From: Petrotoga mexicana DSM 14811
GTDB lineage: Bacteria > Thermotogota > Thermotogae > Petrotogales > Petrotogaceae
Direction: 5' to 3'
Assembly (NCBI RefSeq): GCF_002895565.1
Contig: NZ_AZRN01000031.1
Location: 1 to 42,326 of the forward strand
Length of the DNA stretch: 42,326 bases
Within the stretch, counting starts at the first letter, position 1. The number at the start of each line of letters is the position of its first letter. A program made the translations under genes and the position numbers. The notes under the pieces were generated by a model. It was not told the DNA's origin. It searched no databases and worked only from the letters and a program-made list of their open reading frames with translations. Shown piece after piece: positions 1 to 7,321 of this stretch.

Positions 1-18
1 TCGCCCCGCTCCCCACCC
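1..18 (-). repeat. GC-rich dispersed repeat, copy A (cut by window edge)
   Basis: On the minus strand this reads GGGTGGGGAGCGGGGCGA. It matches GGGTGGGGAGTGGGGC in the 33.6-kb copy with one mismatch over 16 bases, in otherwise AT-rich DNA. It forms the last visible codons of the dehydrogenase gene, so the repeat may supply that protein's C-terminus. Confidence 0.5.
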
Positions 19-1032
19 ATATTGTGTTATAATTTTTTCTATAATTTCAGGGTTAACTATTTGTTCGGGAATTTCACCTTTCATCAATTTTTCTATATCT
101 TCAACCATTTTTTCATCCATTTTCCTTAACGAATACTTTCCATATCCTCCTATATGAGGCAATATATACACATTAGGGTATTTCAATAATGGATTATTTG
201 GGTTTATTGGTTCTTCTTCTAATACATCAAGCCCTGCAGCGGAAACTTTCTTTGATTCTAAAGCCTCTATAAAATCATTCTGGTTTATCAATTCTCCCCT
301 TGCCGTATTAACTATTACAACCTCGTTTTTCATTAAGTCGAAAGCTTTTTTGTTTATAAAATGATAGTTCCCTTCATTTAAAGAAGCGTTCAGGCTTATT
401 ACATCGGATGTTTTTAAAAGTTCTTCAAAACTTACAGGTTTTACCCCAGTTTTTTCTATAACCTTGTCAGCTATATAAGGATCATACGCTATGACTTTTG
501 AACCGAATCCCTCTTTTACTATCTCCGCTACACGGCTTCCAATGTTTCCATAACCAATTATTCCTACCGTCAATTTTGATAGTTCATCACCGACAAAATT
601 TTTTCTATCTTGCCATTTATTTTCTTTAACCGCATTATTCGCAGGAATAATTTGCCTGAGACATATGAGAATCAATGCAACCGCAAGTTCTGCTACGGAA
701 TCCCGTTCGTGGATACCAAGAACCCGTGTAACCATAACGCCACTTTCAGTGGCAGCTTTTATATCCACATTGTTATATCCAATACCGTGACGTGCAATTA
801 ATTTTACATCTTTGTTGTATTGAAAAAATTCTGAAGTAAAATTTGGTGTAACGCTTGCTATAACAAACTTAAAACCTTTCAATTTGACTGCTAACTCTTT
901 CGCCGGTATTTTAGGATCCACCGTTATTCTTTCAACGATACCTATTTTCTTTAATCTTTGCATTAAATCAGGAAAATATATACCAAAAGTGCTGGAATTT
1001 ACTATTGCGATGTTAGTAGTATCTTCAGCCAC
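1..1032 (-). CDS. D-isomer-specific 2-hydroxyacid dehydrogenase (partial, runs off left edge)
   Basis: The reading frame is open from a GTG at 1032 to the window edge (344 codons, no stop). GGGAGG lies just upstream of the GTG. The family reduces 2-keto acids or oxidises 2-hydroxy acids (phosphoglycerate, glyoxylate, hydroxypyruvate) with NAD(P). The Rossmann motif GYGNIG is at residues 160-165. The catalytic triad is visible: Arg245 in NTARGE, a Glu near 273 in LEEEP, and His293 in LPHIGG. The substrate cannot be told from sequence. At 344+ residues it is already full length for the short (GyaR/phosphoglycerate dehydrogenase-like) class, so the stop must be close by. It is the third gene of a minus-strand run after the SDR and gnd genes, 17 bases past the gnd stop. 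Its last visible codons (YGWGAGR) lie in a GC-rich repeat described separately. Confidence 0.88.
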   Translation of the reverse strand, partial: MAEDTTNIAIVNSSTFGIYFPDLMQRLKKIGIVERITVDPKIPAKELAVKLKGFKFVIASVTPNFTSEFFQYNKDVKLIARHGIGYNNVDIKAATESGVMVTRVLGIHERDSVAELAVALILICLRQIIPANNAVKENKWQDRKNFVGDELSKLTVGIIGYGNIGSRVAEIVKEGFGSKVIAYDPYIADKVIEKTGVKPVSFEELLKTSDVISLNASLNEGNYHFINKKAFDLMKNEVVIVNTARGELINQNDFIEALESKKVSAAGLDVLEEEPINPNNPLLKYPNVYILPHIGGYGKYSLRKMDEKMVEDIEKLMKGEIPEQIVNPEIIEKIITQYGWGAGR

Positions 1033-1049
1033 CTCTTTACCTCCCTTTT

Positions 1050-2468
1050 TTATATATTATGTATATCTTGCCATTCTGTGTGGAATATACCCTCTTTGTC
1101 CCTTCTTTCGTATGTATGAGCACCAAAATAATCCCTCTGTGCTTGAATCAAATTCGCCGGTAACTCTTTTGAACTTAATCCATCAAAATAATCTAGAGCC
1201 GAACTTAGAGCAGGAATAGGTATGCCAGCTTGTTTGATTTGAGAAACTACCTCTCTCAACTTTGGAATTTTCTCCTTAAAATCACTTTTGAATTCGTCAG
1301 AAATTATCAAATTTACTAAATTGGGGTCATTTTTAAATGTTCTTTGGATTGGTTTTAGAAATGCGGATCTTATTATACATCCATCTTCCCAAATTCTTGC
1401 AACTTCTGACAAATCTAAATTATACGCGTATTCTTTGGATGCAACTTGCAACAACTTCATACCTTCTGCGTAAGCAATTATCGTTGAAATATACAAAGCA
1501 TCCCTTAGGGAATTTATAAAGCTTTCGTTTAAATTCATTTCGATGGGGGTTTCATATATCTCTCCAATCCTCATCCTTTCATCTTTTATTGAGGATAAGG
1601 TTCTTGCATTTACGGCGGCGTTTATGGTGGGTATGGAAATATTCAAGTCTAAAGAGTCTTGAACACTCCATTTCCCTGTACCCTTCTGTTTTGCGCTATC
1701 TAGAATAACGTCAACAATTGGTCGACCAGTTTCTTCGTCTTTCCACTCTAAAATCTTATAAGTAATTTCCATCAAATAAGATTTGTGTTCTTCGTTCCAT
1801 TCTTTAAATACTTTACTCATATCCTGAGGATTCATTTTAATCACTTTCCTCATAATATCGTATGTTTCTGCTATCAATTCCATAATGGCGTACTCTATCC
1901 CGTTGTGAACCATTTTTACATAATGACCACTTGATTTGGGACCAAGGTAAGTAACACATGGACCATCTTCTGTTTGAGCAGCAGTAGCTTCGAGTATATT
2001 TTTTACCTCTTCATATGCGGATTCATCTCCCCCAGGCATGATGGATGGACCGTGTAATGCGCCGTATTCCCCTCCACTTATACCGGTTCCTAAAAATCTT
2101 ATTCCTTTTTTATGTAATTCTTCGTATCTCCTGTCTGTATCTTTATAAAAAGAATTTCCTCCGTCTATGATTATATCTTCCTTATTCAAATAAGGTAAAA
2201 GTTCCTCGATTACATCATCAACCGGTTTGCCAGCTTTAACCATTAAAATAATCTTTTTTGGCGTTTTTAATGAATTAACAAGTTCTTCAATGGAGTAAGT
2301 CCCTTGAATATTTTTATTTTTTCCTCTTTCTTCAACAAATCTTTTAGTTTTTTCATTTGTTCTATTGTAAACGGATACCTTAAAACCCTTTGATTCCATG
2401 TTTAAAGCAAGATTCTGCCCCATCACCGCCATCCCTATAACCGCTATATCGCTTTTTTGTTGATCCAT
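1050..2468 (-). CDS. gnd: 6-phosphogluconate dehydrogenase, decarboxylating
   Basis: Converts 6-phosphogluconate to ribulose 5-phosphate and CO2 with NAD(P)+, a cytoplasmic step of the oxidative pentose-phosphate or gluconate route. The product is 472 residues, the usual length. The N-terminal Rossmann motif is GMAVMGQNLALN. DGGNSFY, the substrate-binding stretch GTGISGGEYGALHGPS, the catalytic KMVHNGIEY segment, and a C-terminal DYFGAHTYER signature all follow in order. An in-frame ATG exists 25 codons upstream, but the ATG at 2468 is preferred: it has AGGAG seven bases before it and begins the conserved fold at once. The SDR gene lies upstream and the hydroxyacid dehydrogenase downstream. 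Gluconate loci in Thermotoga also place gnd near an SDR gene (recall), so gluconate or sugar-acid use is the likely context. Confidence 0.97.
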   Translation of the reverse strand: MDQQKSDIAVIGMAVMGQNLALNMESKGFKVSVYNRTNEKTKRFVEERGKNKNIQGTYSIEELVNSLKTPKKIILMVKAGKPVDDVIEELLPYLNKEDIIIDGGNSFYKDTDRRYEELHKKGIRFLGTGISGGEYGALHGPSIMPGGDESAYEEVKNILEATAAQTEDGPCVTYLGPKSSGHYVKMVHNGIEYAIMELIAETYDIMRKVIKMNPQDMSKVFKEWNEEHKSYLMEITYKILEWKDEETGRPIVDVILDSAKQKGTGKWSVQDSLDLNISIPTINAAVNARTLSSIKDERMRIGEIYETPIEMNLNESFINSLRDALYISTIIAYAEGMKLLQVASKEYAYNLDLSEVARIWEDGCIIRSAFLKPIQRTFKNDPNLVNLIISDEFKSDFKEKIPKLREVVSQIKQAGIPIPALSSALDYFDGLSSKELPANLIQAQRDYFGAHTYERRDKEGIFHTEWQDIHNI

Positions 2469-2552
2469 TGTATCAACTCCTTTTATTTTTTTATTAAATT
2501 GACTTTCACGCGTACAACTGGGCCTTATAGCTTTTATAAACAAAAATATATA

Positions 2553-3377
2553 TTATACACCACTATAAGCGGCGAACCCTCCATCTATTGGAACAACAAC
2601 ACCGTTAACAAACTCAGAACTATCGCTTATCAACCACATCACTGTAGAAATTAGATCTTTAGGTTCTCCGAACCTTCCCATAGGTGTATGATCCAATATT
2701 TGATTTCCCCTTTGGGTTAAACTACCGTCTTCATTGGTCAGCAAGAATCGATTCTGATTAGTTAAGAGAAATCCCGGAGCTATTGCATTGACCCTTATTT
2801 TTTTCGAATAGTTGTGGTTCATATGAACCGCTAACCATTGTGTAAAATTACTCACAGCTGCTTTAGCTGCAGAATAAGCAGGGATGTTTGTCAAGGGCCT
2901 AAATGCGTTCATCGATGAGATATTTATTATCTCTCCATAACCTTTTTCTGCAAAATATTCTCCAAACACTTGACTTGCCAAAAATGTTCCCAAGAAGTTC
3001 AAGTTAAAAACCCACTGTACTGCATCTTCTGGGAGTTCAAAAAAAGATTTATCTTTACTTGTTGTTGCTTCGGGTTTGTTGCCACCTGCCCCATTTATCA
3101 GTATATCTATTTTACCAAATGTTTTGAGAATTTCATCTTTTGCTATTACTAAATCATTTTTTTTCAAGACGTTAGTTTTAATCGCTAGGTGTTCAACACC
3201 TTTCTCTGTTAATTCATTGCTTAACAAAGTCATAGCTTTTTCCGAAAGATCCATTATAGCAATCTTCCCACCTGCTTCTCCCAAGGACTTAGCCATTTCA
3301 GAGCATAAAACACCGGCTCCACCTGTTATCGCTATTACTTTGCCTTCCACGTTAAAATAATCTTCAACTTTACTCAC
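2553..3377 (-). CDS. SDR-family oxidoreductase, mannonate/fructuronate or gluconate type
   Basis: A 274-residue short-chain dehydrogenase with a Rossmann fold for NAD(P). Near the N-terminus it has TGGAGVLC, in which the last glycine of the classic TGxxxGxG motif is Cys; my recollection is that this occurs in the SDR branch with D-mannonate oxidoreductases. NGAGG replaces NNAG. The catalytic Ser is in ISSMN, and the Tyr/Lys pair is in YSAAK. The start is probably the GTG at 3377 rather than the ATG at 3386: the near-perfect Shine-Dalgarno AAAGGAGATGATC overlaps that ATG and sits 9 bases before the GTG. It is the first gene of the SDR-gnd-hydroxyacid dehydrogenase operon, which suggests a sugar-acid substrate. 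The exact substrate is an inference. Confidence 0.85.
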   Translation of the reverse strand: MSKVEDYFNVEGKVIAITGGAGVLCSEMAKSLGEAGGKIAIMDLSEKAMTLLSNELTEKGVEHLAIKTNVLKKNDLVIAKDEILKTFGKIDILINGAGGNKPEATTSKDKSFFELPEDAVQWVFNLNFLGTFLASQVFGEYFAEKGYGEIINISSMNAFRPLTNIPAYSAAKAAVSNFTQWLAVHMNHNYSKKIRVNAIAPGFLLTNQNRFLLTNEDGSLTQRGNQILDHTPMGRFGEPKDLISTVMWLISDSSEFVNGVVVPIDGGFAAYSGV

Positions 3378-3410
3378 GTTGATCATCTCCTTTTATGAAT
3401 TCTTATTTAT

Positions 3411-3439
3411 ATTATACAATTAATTCGTTCTAAAATGAA
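3411..3439 (-). promoter_or_regulatory. Promoter of the SDR-gnd operon
   Basis: Read on the minus strand, TTCATT (3434-3439), a 17-base spacer and TATAAT (3411-3416) lie 34 bases before the start of the SDR gene. The -10 is perfect and the -35 matches the consensus weakly. The flanking spacer to the hydrolase gene also has a short direct repeat, TTCTAATCGT (3473 and 3496 region), of unknown role. Confidence 0.6.
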
Positions 3440-3510
3440 ATTAATTATCTATACAATATTCGACTATAATTCTTTCTAATCGTCTCAAATTACTTCTAAT
3501 CGTTGATAAT

Positions 3511-5292
3511 TCAAAGAAATAATGTTGCAGCCATGGAAGACCATCCTTGGTTGAGTGATCCTCGAGTATAAATTGGGCTATAGTATTCTACAGGGTTTAT
3601 CCATCCTTTTTCCAAAGAATATTCCCACCATCTAGTTAAAGGATATTTATAATCCATACCTTCTCTCTTCTTAACCAGGGCATATATAGAAGACAAATAA
3701 GGCCAATCACTCCCATTGTGGTACCTGTAAGGAAACACACTTTTGCTGAAAAGGTGCTTTTTTGATTTGAAAAATGGCCAAACAGACATAACTCCCCAAT
3801 CTTCAAACTTTTGCTCTTTGTTATTCTTTGTTTCAAGCATTCTCTCCATAGCGTTTAAAGTTTTTCTTTTTTTATCTTCATCTGCTATATCAAAAAGCAA
3901 AGACAATATCGTATCTATATTCAGGTGATCTTCCAAATAGTCGCCAATAAAATCATTAAAATAACCTTTTCCCTCGTTCCACATCTTTTTGTTGAAATTG
4001 TGTTTCATTTTTTGATATTTTTCTCTTGTATCTTCAGCAGTCTTTTTATTACCAATTAAATCATATATTAAAGAAGCTTCTTCGAAGGCTTTTATTTGAA
4101 TCGCCAAATCGTATGTGACCGCTCCATTTCTGTACACATTATCCGCCCAATCGTTTGAATCAAAAGGCTTTTCAAATAATAAATCATTATCAATATCTAA
4201 ACTAATATACCTTTTAAGAATATTCCCAATCTTATCCAATACAGTGCCATCAGAAAATCGTTCTTTTAAAATACTCAAGTCTCCAGTATTATTAATGTAA
4301 TCAGACAAAAGTATTATGTAGTACCCTCCAGAGTCATAATGGTTTGACCACCAATCTTTTTCGTATTTATAAAATTCTTTTGCCCTTTTGGGTAACATAT
4401 TTTTTTTGCTTCTGATAAAAGCCAATTCTTCTTCTCCTAATTTCATTACACCACTGGGGCAGCTCCCATCTTCATGAACACCTTCGGACAAAAATAAAAT
4501 TTGATTTTTGGCAAATTTTGGATCCACTTTCATTATTGGCTGGATAGTCCAAAAACTATCTCTAAAATATGTTCTATTTGGGAAAGAATAATTAACTCCG
4601 GCTGCTAAAGCTAGATTCCCATCATAACCTTTTATCGAGGAAAAAGCCGTGTGCATTGTAAACAAAAATTCTGATTTTTCTAACTCACTTAAGTCTTTAT
4701 TTTGTACTAAACCGTTCAGATACTGAAGATATTCTGTGTTCTTTTCTTCTAAATTTTTTTCTTCTTTCCCAATAATAATCTCTATTTCGTTGTTCTTATC
4801 AGATCTCAACACGAAGGCTACTTTTTCACCTTTTATTAGATCTCTTATCTCACCCTTTTTAATGATAATTTTAAAGTCATCAGCGAATTTCAAACCATTA
4901 TTTTCTACTTCTTGTTGGTAACTTATAGGAATTTCTATCTTATCAAAAAAAGGTAGTTTGAACTCTTTTTTAAAAGCAGGAGTGAATGAGAACACTAAAT
5001 TTTTTAAATTTTTAAATTTAATAAGGAAAGAATAAGCAGATGGCTCGCTCATAACAGTCATTTTTGATAAGCCATTATTAGCCGACATACCATCAGGCCA
5101 AAATTTCGCCCTTTGTTTTGGGTAAAAGTTTAATCTTATTTTTGAGATTACCGTTCCATACTTGTTGGAAAAAATAGAAAAAGGTATGCAGTTTTTCAAT
5201 AACATCGTGGAAGATCTGTTACTTATTATGTACTCTTTCGGAAATATTTGAAAATAAGTTAAGCTTCCATCTTCTTCGACCTTATAATACAT
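3511..5292 (-). CDS. (alpha/alpha)6-barrel glycoside hydrolase, MGH1/GH63-like or amylo-alpha-1,6-glucosidase-like
   Basis: A 593-residue protein with no signal peptide. The N-terminal ~200 residues are beta-rich with no recognised motif. The C-terminal two thirds carry repeated features of an (alpha/alpha)6 toroid glycosidase: RTYFRDSFW near residue 245, HEDGSCPSG, YDSGGYYI, the acidic NDWADNVYRNG segment, KKMWNEGKGYF, EDWGVMS, and YHNGSDWPY near the end. These resemble mannosylglycerate-hydrolase/GH63 and debranching-type enzymes that remove sugar from a non-reducing end. The substrate is unknown. Its ATG lies inside the last codons of the PIG-L gene (11-base overlap), with AAAGGAG about ten bases before it, so the two are translationally coupled. 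The operon begins with a broken ABC permease, so both enzymes may once have processed an imported sugar. Confidence 0.75.
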   Translation of the reverse strand: MYYKVEEDGSLTYFQIFPKEYIISNRSSTMLLKNCIPFSIFSNKYGTVISKIRLNFYPKQRAKFWPDGMSANNGLSKMTVMSEPSAYSFLIKFKNLKNLVFSFTPAFKKEFKLPFFDKIEIPISYQQEVENNGLKFADDFKIIIKKGEIRDLIKGEKVAFVLRSDKNNEIEIIIGKEEKNLEEKNTEYLQYLNGLVQNKDLSELEKSEFLFTMHTAFSSIKGYDGNLALAAGVNYSFPNRTYFRDSFWTIQPIMKVDPKFAKNQILFLSEGVHEDGSCPSGVMKLGEEELAFIRSKKNMLPKRAKEFYKYEKDWWSNHYDSGGYYIILLSDYINNTGDLSILKERFSDGTVLDKIGNILKRYISLDIDNDLLFEKPFDSNDWADNVYRNGAVTYDLAIQIKAFEEASLIYDLIGNKKTAEDTREKYQKMKHNFNKKMWNEGKGYFNDFIGDYLEDHLNIDTILSLLFDIADEDKKRKTLNAMERMLETKNNKEQKFEDWGVMSVWPFFKSKKHLFSKSVFPYRYHNGSDWPYLSSIYALVKKREGMDYKYPLTRWWEYSLEKGWINPVEYYSPIYTRGSLNQGWSSMAATLFL

Positions 5293-5950
5293 AATATCCT
5301 TCTCCTTTTACCAAAGTTAGAGGATAAAATACTTCTACGGCTTTATTTTCTCCTTCTAAAACATCGGCTGATATGTATTTGTTCATCAAAGGTATAGGCT
5401 CTAAAACTTCCCTTTGAGATTCGTATAATCTTAAAACCTTGATTTTGTCTTCCAAAAAATCGGTGATTTCTAAATAAACTTTTGATTGAGGAATCTTTGT
5501 GATATCAGATATGAACATAAGAACATTGGTACAATTGTAGGGCACATTTTCTAAATCCTCTCTTTTGGTTCTGGCTAAAAATAAGGCATCTTTAGTACTT
5601 TCTCCAACTGCCTTATGATCGGGGTGCTTATCTTCAAAATAGTGTGAGAAAAGGATTTTGGGCCTATATTTGCGTATAAGATTTGCGATTAATGCGGCTA
5701 AATTATTAATTTCATCTAAATATCCGTCTTTCAGTCCTATCATTTCAAAATAATCAAGTTTCAAAGATTTTGCAGCACGTTCTGCCTCCAATTTTCTTAT
5801 GTTGATATCGTTGTTTCTCCCTGCAGAGCCATCGGTTAAGATTATTCCACCACAACTTTTCCCTTCGTTTTTCAATCGAAGTATTGTTCCCCCTGCAAAA
5901 GCCTCGTAATCATCAGGATGAGCCCCTATGAAAAGTGCATCCACCATATT
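5282..5950 (-). CDS. PIG-L/LmbE-family deacetylase
   Basis: A 222-residue protein of the zinc-dependent N-acetylglucosaminylphosphatidylinositol/mycothiol deacetylase family, which removes acetyl groups from N-acetyl sugars. The zinc motif AHPDD is at residues 9-13 and the later HPDH motif supplies the third ligand. GGIILTDGSAGRN is the usual second strand-loop. The frame is open further upstream, but the ATG at 5950 is preceded by GGGGAGGAG and starts directly on the first strand of the fold. It lies 14 bases after the truncated permease and overlaps the following hydrolase gene. The likely substrate is an N-acetylated glycoside. Bacillithiol-type chemistry is possible, but no partner genes for it are seen. 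Confidence 0.86.
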   Translation of the reverse strand, partial: NMVDALFIGAHPDDYEAFAGGTILRLKNEGKSCGGIILTDGSAGRNNDINIRKLEAERAAKSLKLDYFEMIGLKDGYLDEINNLAALIANLIRKYRPKILFSHYFEDKHPDHKAVGESTKDALFLARTKREDLENVPYNCTNVLMFISDITKIPQSKVYLEITDFLEDKIKVLRLYESQREVLEPIPLMNKYISADVLEGENKAVEVFYPLTLVKGEGYYVL

Positions 5951-5964
5951 TTCTCCTCCCCTTT

Positions 5965-6303
5965 TTATTTTAAAGATCCCATTGTTATACCTTTTACAAA
6001 ATACCTTTGAAAGGCTAAAAATACAACCATTACAGGAATCATAGAGAGCGTTGTCATTGCCAAAAGAGATCCCCATTGTACGGTATGCTCACCTGAGAAT
6101 AATGCCAATCCAAGCTGCAGGGTCATATATTTTGGGGAACTAACAACTAACAAAGGCCAAATATAATCGTTCCATCTCCAAGTAAATGATAACACAGCCA
6201 AATCAGCTATTACAGGTTGAGATAAAGGTATTATGATCCTCCAAAATATTTTTAATTCACTTGCTCCATCGATTTTGGCGCTCTCTATCACTTCTGTAGG
6301 AAA
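5965..6303 (-). pseudogene. C-terminal remnant of a MalG-type sugar ABC permease
   Basis: The frame encodes about 113 residues that match only the last third of a binding-protein-dependent sugar permease. It starts at FPTEVIESAKIDGAS (the EAA loop that docks on the ATPase) and runs to the C-terminal GSLK. The intact MalG-type gene at 35953-36783 in this window aligns over its last ~115 residues, from IPKSIEEAALIDG to GSLKD. About 160 N-terminal residues and several membrane helices are missing. The homology stops abruptly at 6303, with an in-frame stop (TAA) at 6307-6309. Upstream is the promoter of a divergent gene, not transporter DNA. The binding-protein and first permease genes expected before it are absent, so this is a deletion or rearrangement scar. 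Confidence 0.85.
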
Positions 6304-6348
6304 TGATTACCTTATAATAACACAAAATTTCAACTTATCTCTATTTTT

Positions 6349-6357
6349 TGATAAAAT
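6349..6357 (+). promoter_or_regulatory. Extended -10 promoter of the metallophosphoesterase gene
   Basis: TG-A-TAAAAT lies 35 bases before the ATG of the next gene, with no good -35. It fits the TGnTATAAT-like pattern seen at other protein genes in this window. Confidence 0.5.
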
Positions 6358-6392
6358 AATTTTATAGAGTCTTTTATTAAAAAGGAATTAAA

Positions 6393-7118
6393 ATGATGAT
6401 AGATATAATTGCTATTTCTGACGAGGAAGTATACTTAACAAATAAAGACAAGAAAAAGTTTGACTTACTTATTTGTGCAGGAGATCTTTCTCCACAATAC
6501 ATTGATTACGTGATGAACGAATTCAAACCATCCTTAAGCTTGATGGTACACGGTAATCATGATAAAAAGTATTATAAGTTATACGAAGAAGAAAATAACT
6601 CTTTCTCAAAGGTATACAAAGGAGTTTATGTTTTAAATCATGGCATAGTTAACTTAAAAAAATTCATAGGCAAAGACATTATAGTAGCAGGATTTTCCGG
6701 TGCTCTAGCTCATGGTTATAGACCTTTTTATTTCAAAGAAAGAGATATTAATAAATTTAAAAGAGAGGTACGTTTCAGTACAATCTTTAAAGGTAATAAG
6801 TACAAGCAAATCGATATAATGGTTACACACAATCCTCCTTATATTAAAAATACGATAAAAAAATACGGTCAATCTCATATCCCATCAGAAGCCTTGGGGG
6901 AGTTTTATCTTAAGACATTTCCAAAAATTTGGATATATGGTCATATTCATCCGCGATACGATTTCCAAGAACTTGATTTCGAAATTAAATTCTTAAATAA
7001 TATTTCTTATTTAATAAATGCGGTACCTTACAAATTAATAAAGTACGATGAAGAAAAAAAAGAAGTTATAGAAATTTGTACTTATAAAAAGATAAGTCCA
7101 AAGACCATTTTAATTTAG
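6393..7118 (+). CDS. Calcineurin-like metallophosphoesterase
   Basis: A 241-residue cytoplasmic protein with the two-metal phosphoesterase core. AGD is at residues 29-31, GNHD at 54-57, a TH metal ligand at 145-146 (VTHNPP), and GHIH at 183-186. The usual first motif DxH is D10-E-E12 here, so the first metal site has Glu in place of His. Substrates in this superfamily range from cyclic nucleotides to phosphoproteins and DNA ends, and nothing here narrows the choice. AAGGA precedes the tandem ATGs at 6393/6396. The gene stands alone next to the permease scar. After its stop, 203 bases run to the next gene and contain a promoter and a repeat copy. Confidence 0.87.
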   Translation: MMIDIIAISDEEVYLTNKDKKKFDLLICAGDLSPQYIDYVMNEFKPSLSLMVHGNHDKKYYKLYEEENNSFSKVYKGVYVLNHGIVNLKKFIGKDIIVAGFSGALAHGYRPFYFKERDINKFKREVRFSTIFKGNKYKQIDIMVTHNPPYIKNTIKKYGQSHIPSEALGEFYLKTFPKIWIYGHIHPRYDFQELDFEIKFLNNISYLINAVPYKLIKYDEEKKEVIEICTYKKISPKTILI

Positions 7119-7158
7119 AAAGTAATTAATTCCTTTAAACGAAATTTTAATTATTATG

Positions 7159-7186
7159 TTGTATTATTGAATTACTCTTATATAAA
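7159..7186 (+). promoter_or_regulatory. Likely promoter of the ParB-like/BMP gene
   Basis: TTGTAT (7159-7164) and TATAAA (7181-7186) are separated by 16 bases. A transcript from here would have a leader of ~130 nt that includes the repeat copy at 7258. TAGCC (7295 region) could pair with GGCTA at the Shine-Dalgarno (7312 region), a weak five-pair stem. Confidence 0.4.
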
Positions 7187-7257
7187 TATATCCCTAAAAG
7201 GTTTTGCTATTCTGTACAAAAAATCTTTTTTAAACAAAATTGAGTTTTGGAGTTTTT

Positions 7258-7287
7258 AAGGGGCGCCATTCGTAAAGTTTCTAAAAT
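7258..7287 (+). repeat. Dispersed repeat, copy C (short form)
   Basis: AAGGGGCGC, then AAAGTTTCTAAAAT after a short gap. The 33.6-kb copy, read on its minus strand, has AAGGGGCGC, then AAGTTT and TTCTAAAAA in the same order. The adjoining GGGTGGGGAG block of that copy is missing here. It lies in the leader of the downstream gene. Confidence 0.4.
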
Positions 7288-7321
7288 GAGTATATAGCCA
7301 CAAAAAAAGGGGGCTAACATA

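Noticed and set aside
884..1219. 111-codon plus-strand frame spanning the gnd/dehydrogenase junction
   Set aside because: It overlaps two well-supported minus-strand genes and shows no family motif or ribosome site.
2469..2543. N-terminal extension of gnd to an ATG at 2543
   Set aside because: The extension is not conserved-looking, and the ATG at 2468 has AGGAG at good spacing.
3473..3510. Short direct repeat TTCTAATCGT before the SDR operon as an operator
   Set aside because: It lies upstream of the -35 near the hydrolase gene's end and is too short and AT-rich to claim.
5951..6076. Upstream extension of the PIG-L frame
   Set aside because: It overlaps the permease remnant in another frame, and a strong ribosome site marks the start at 5950.
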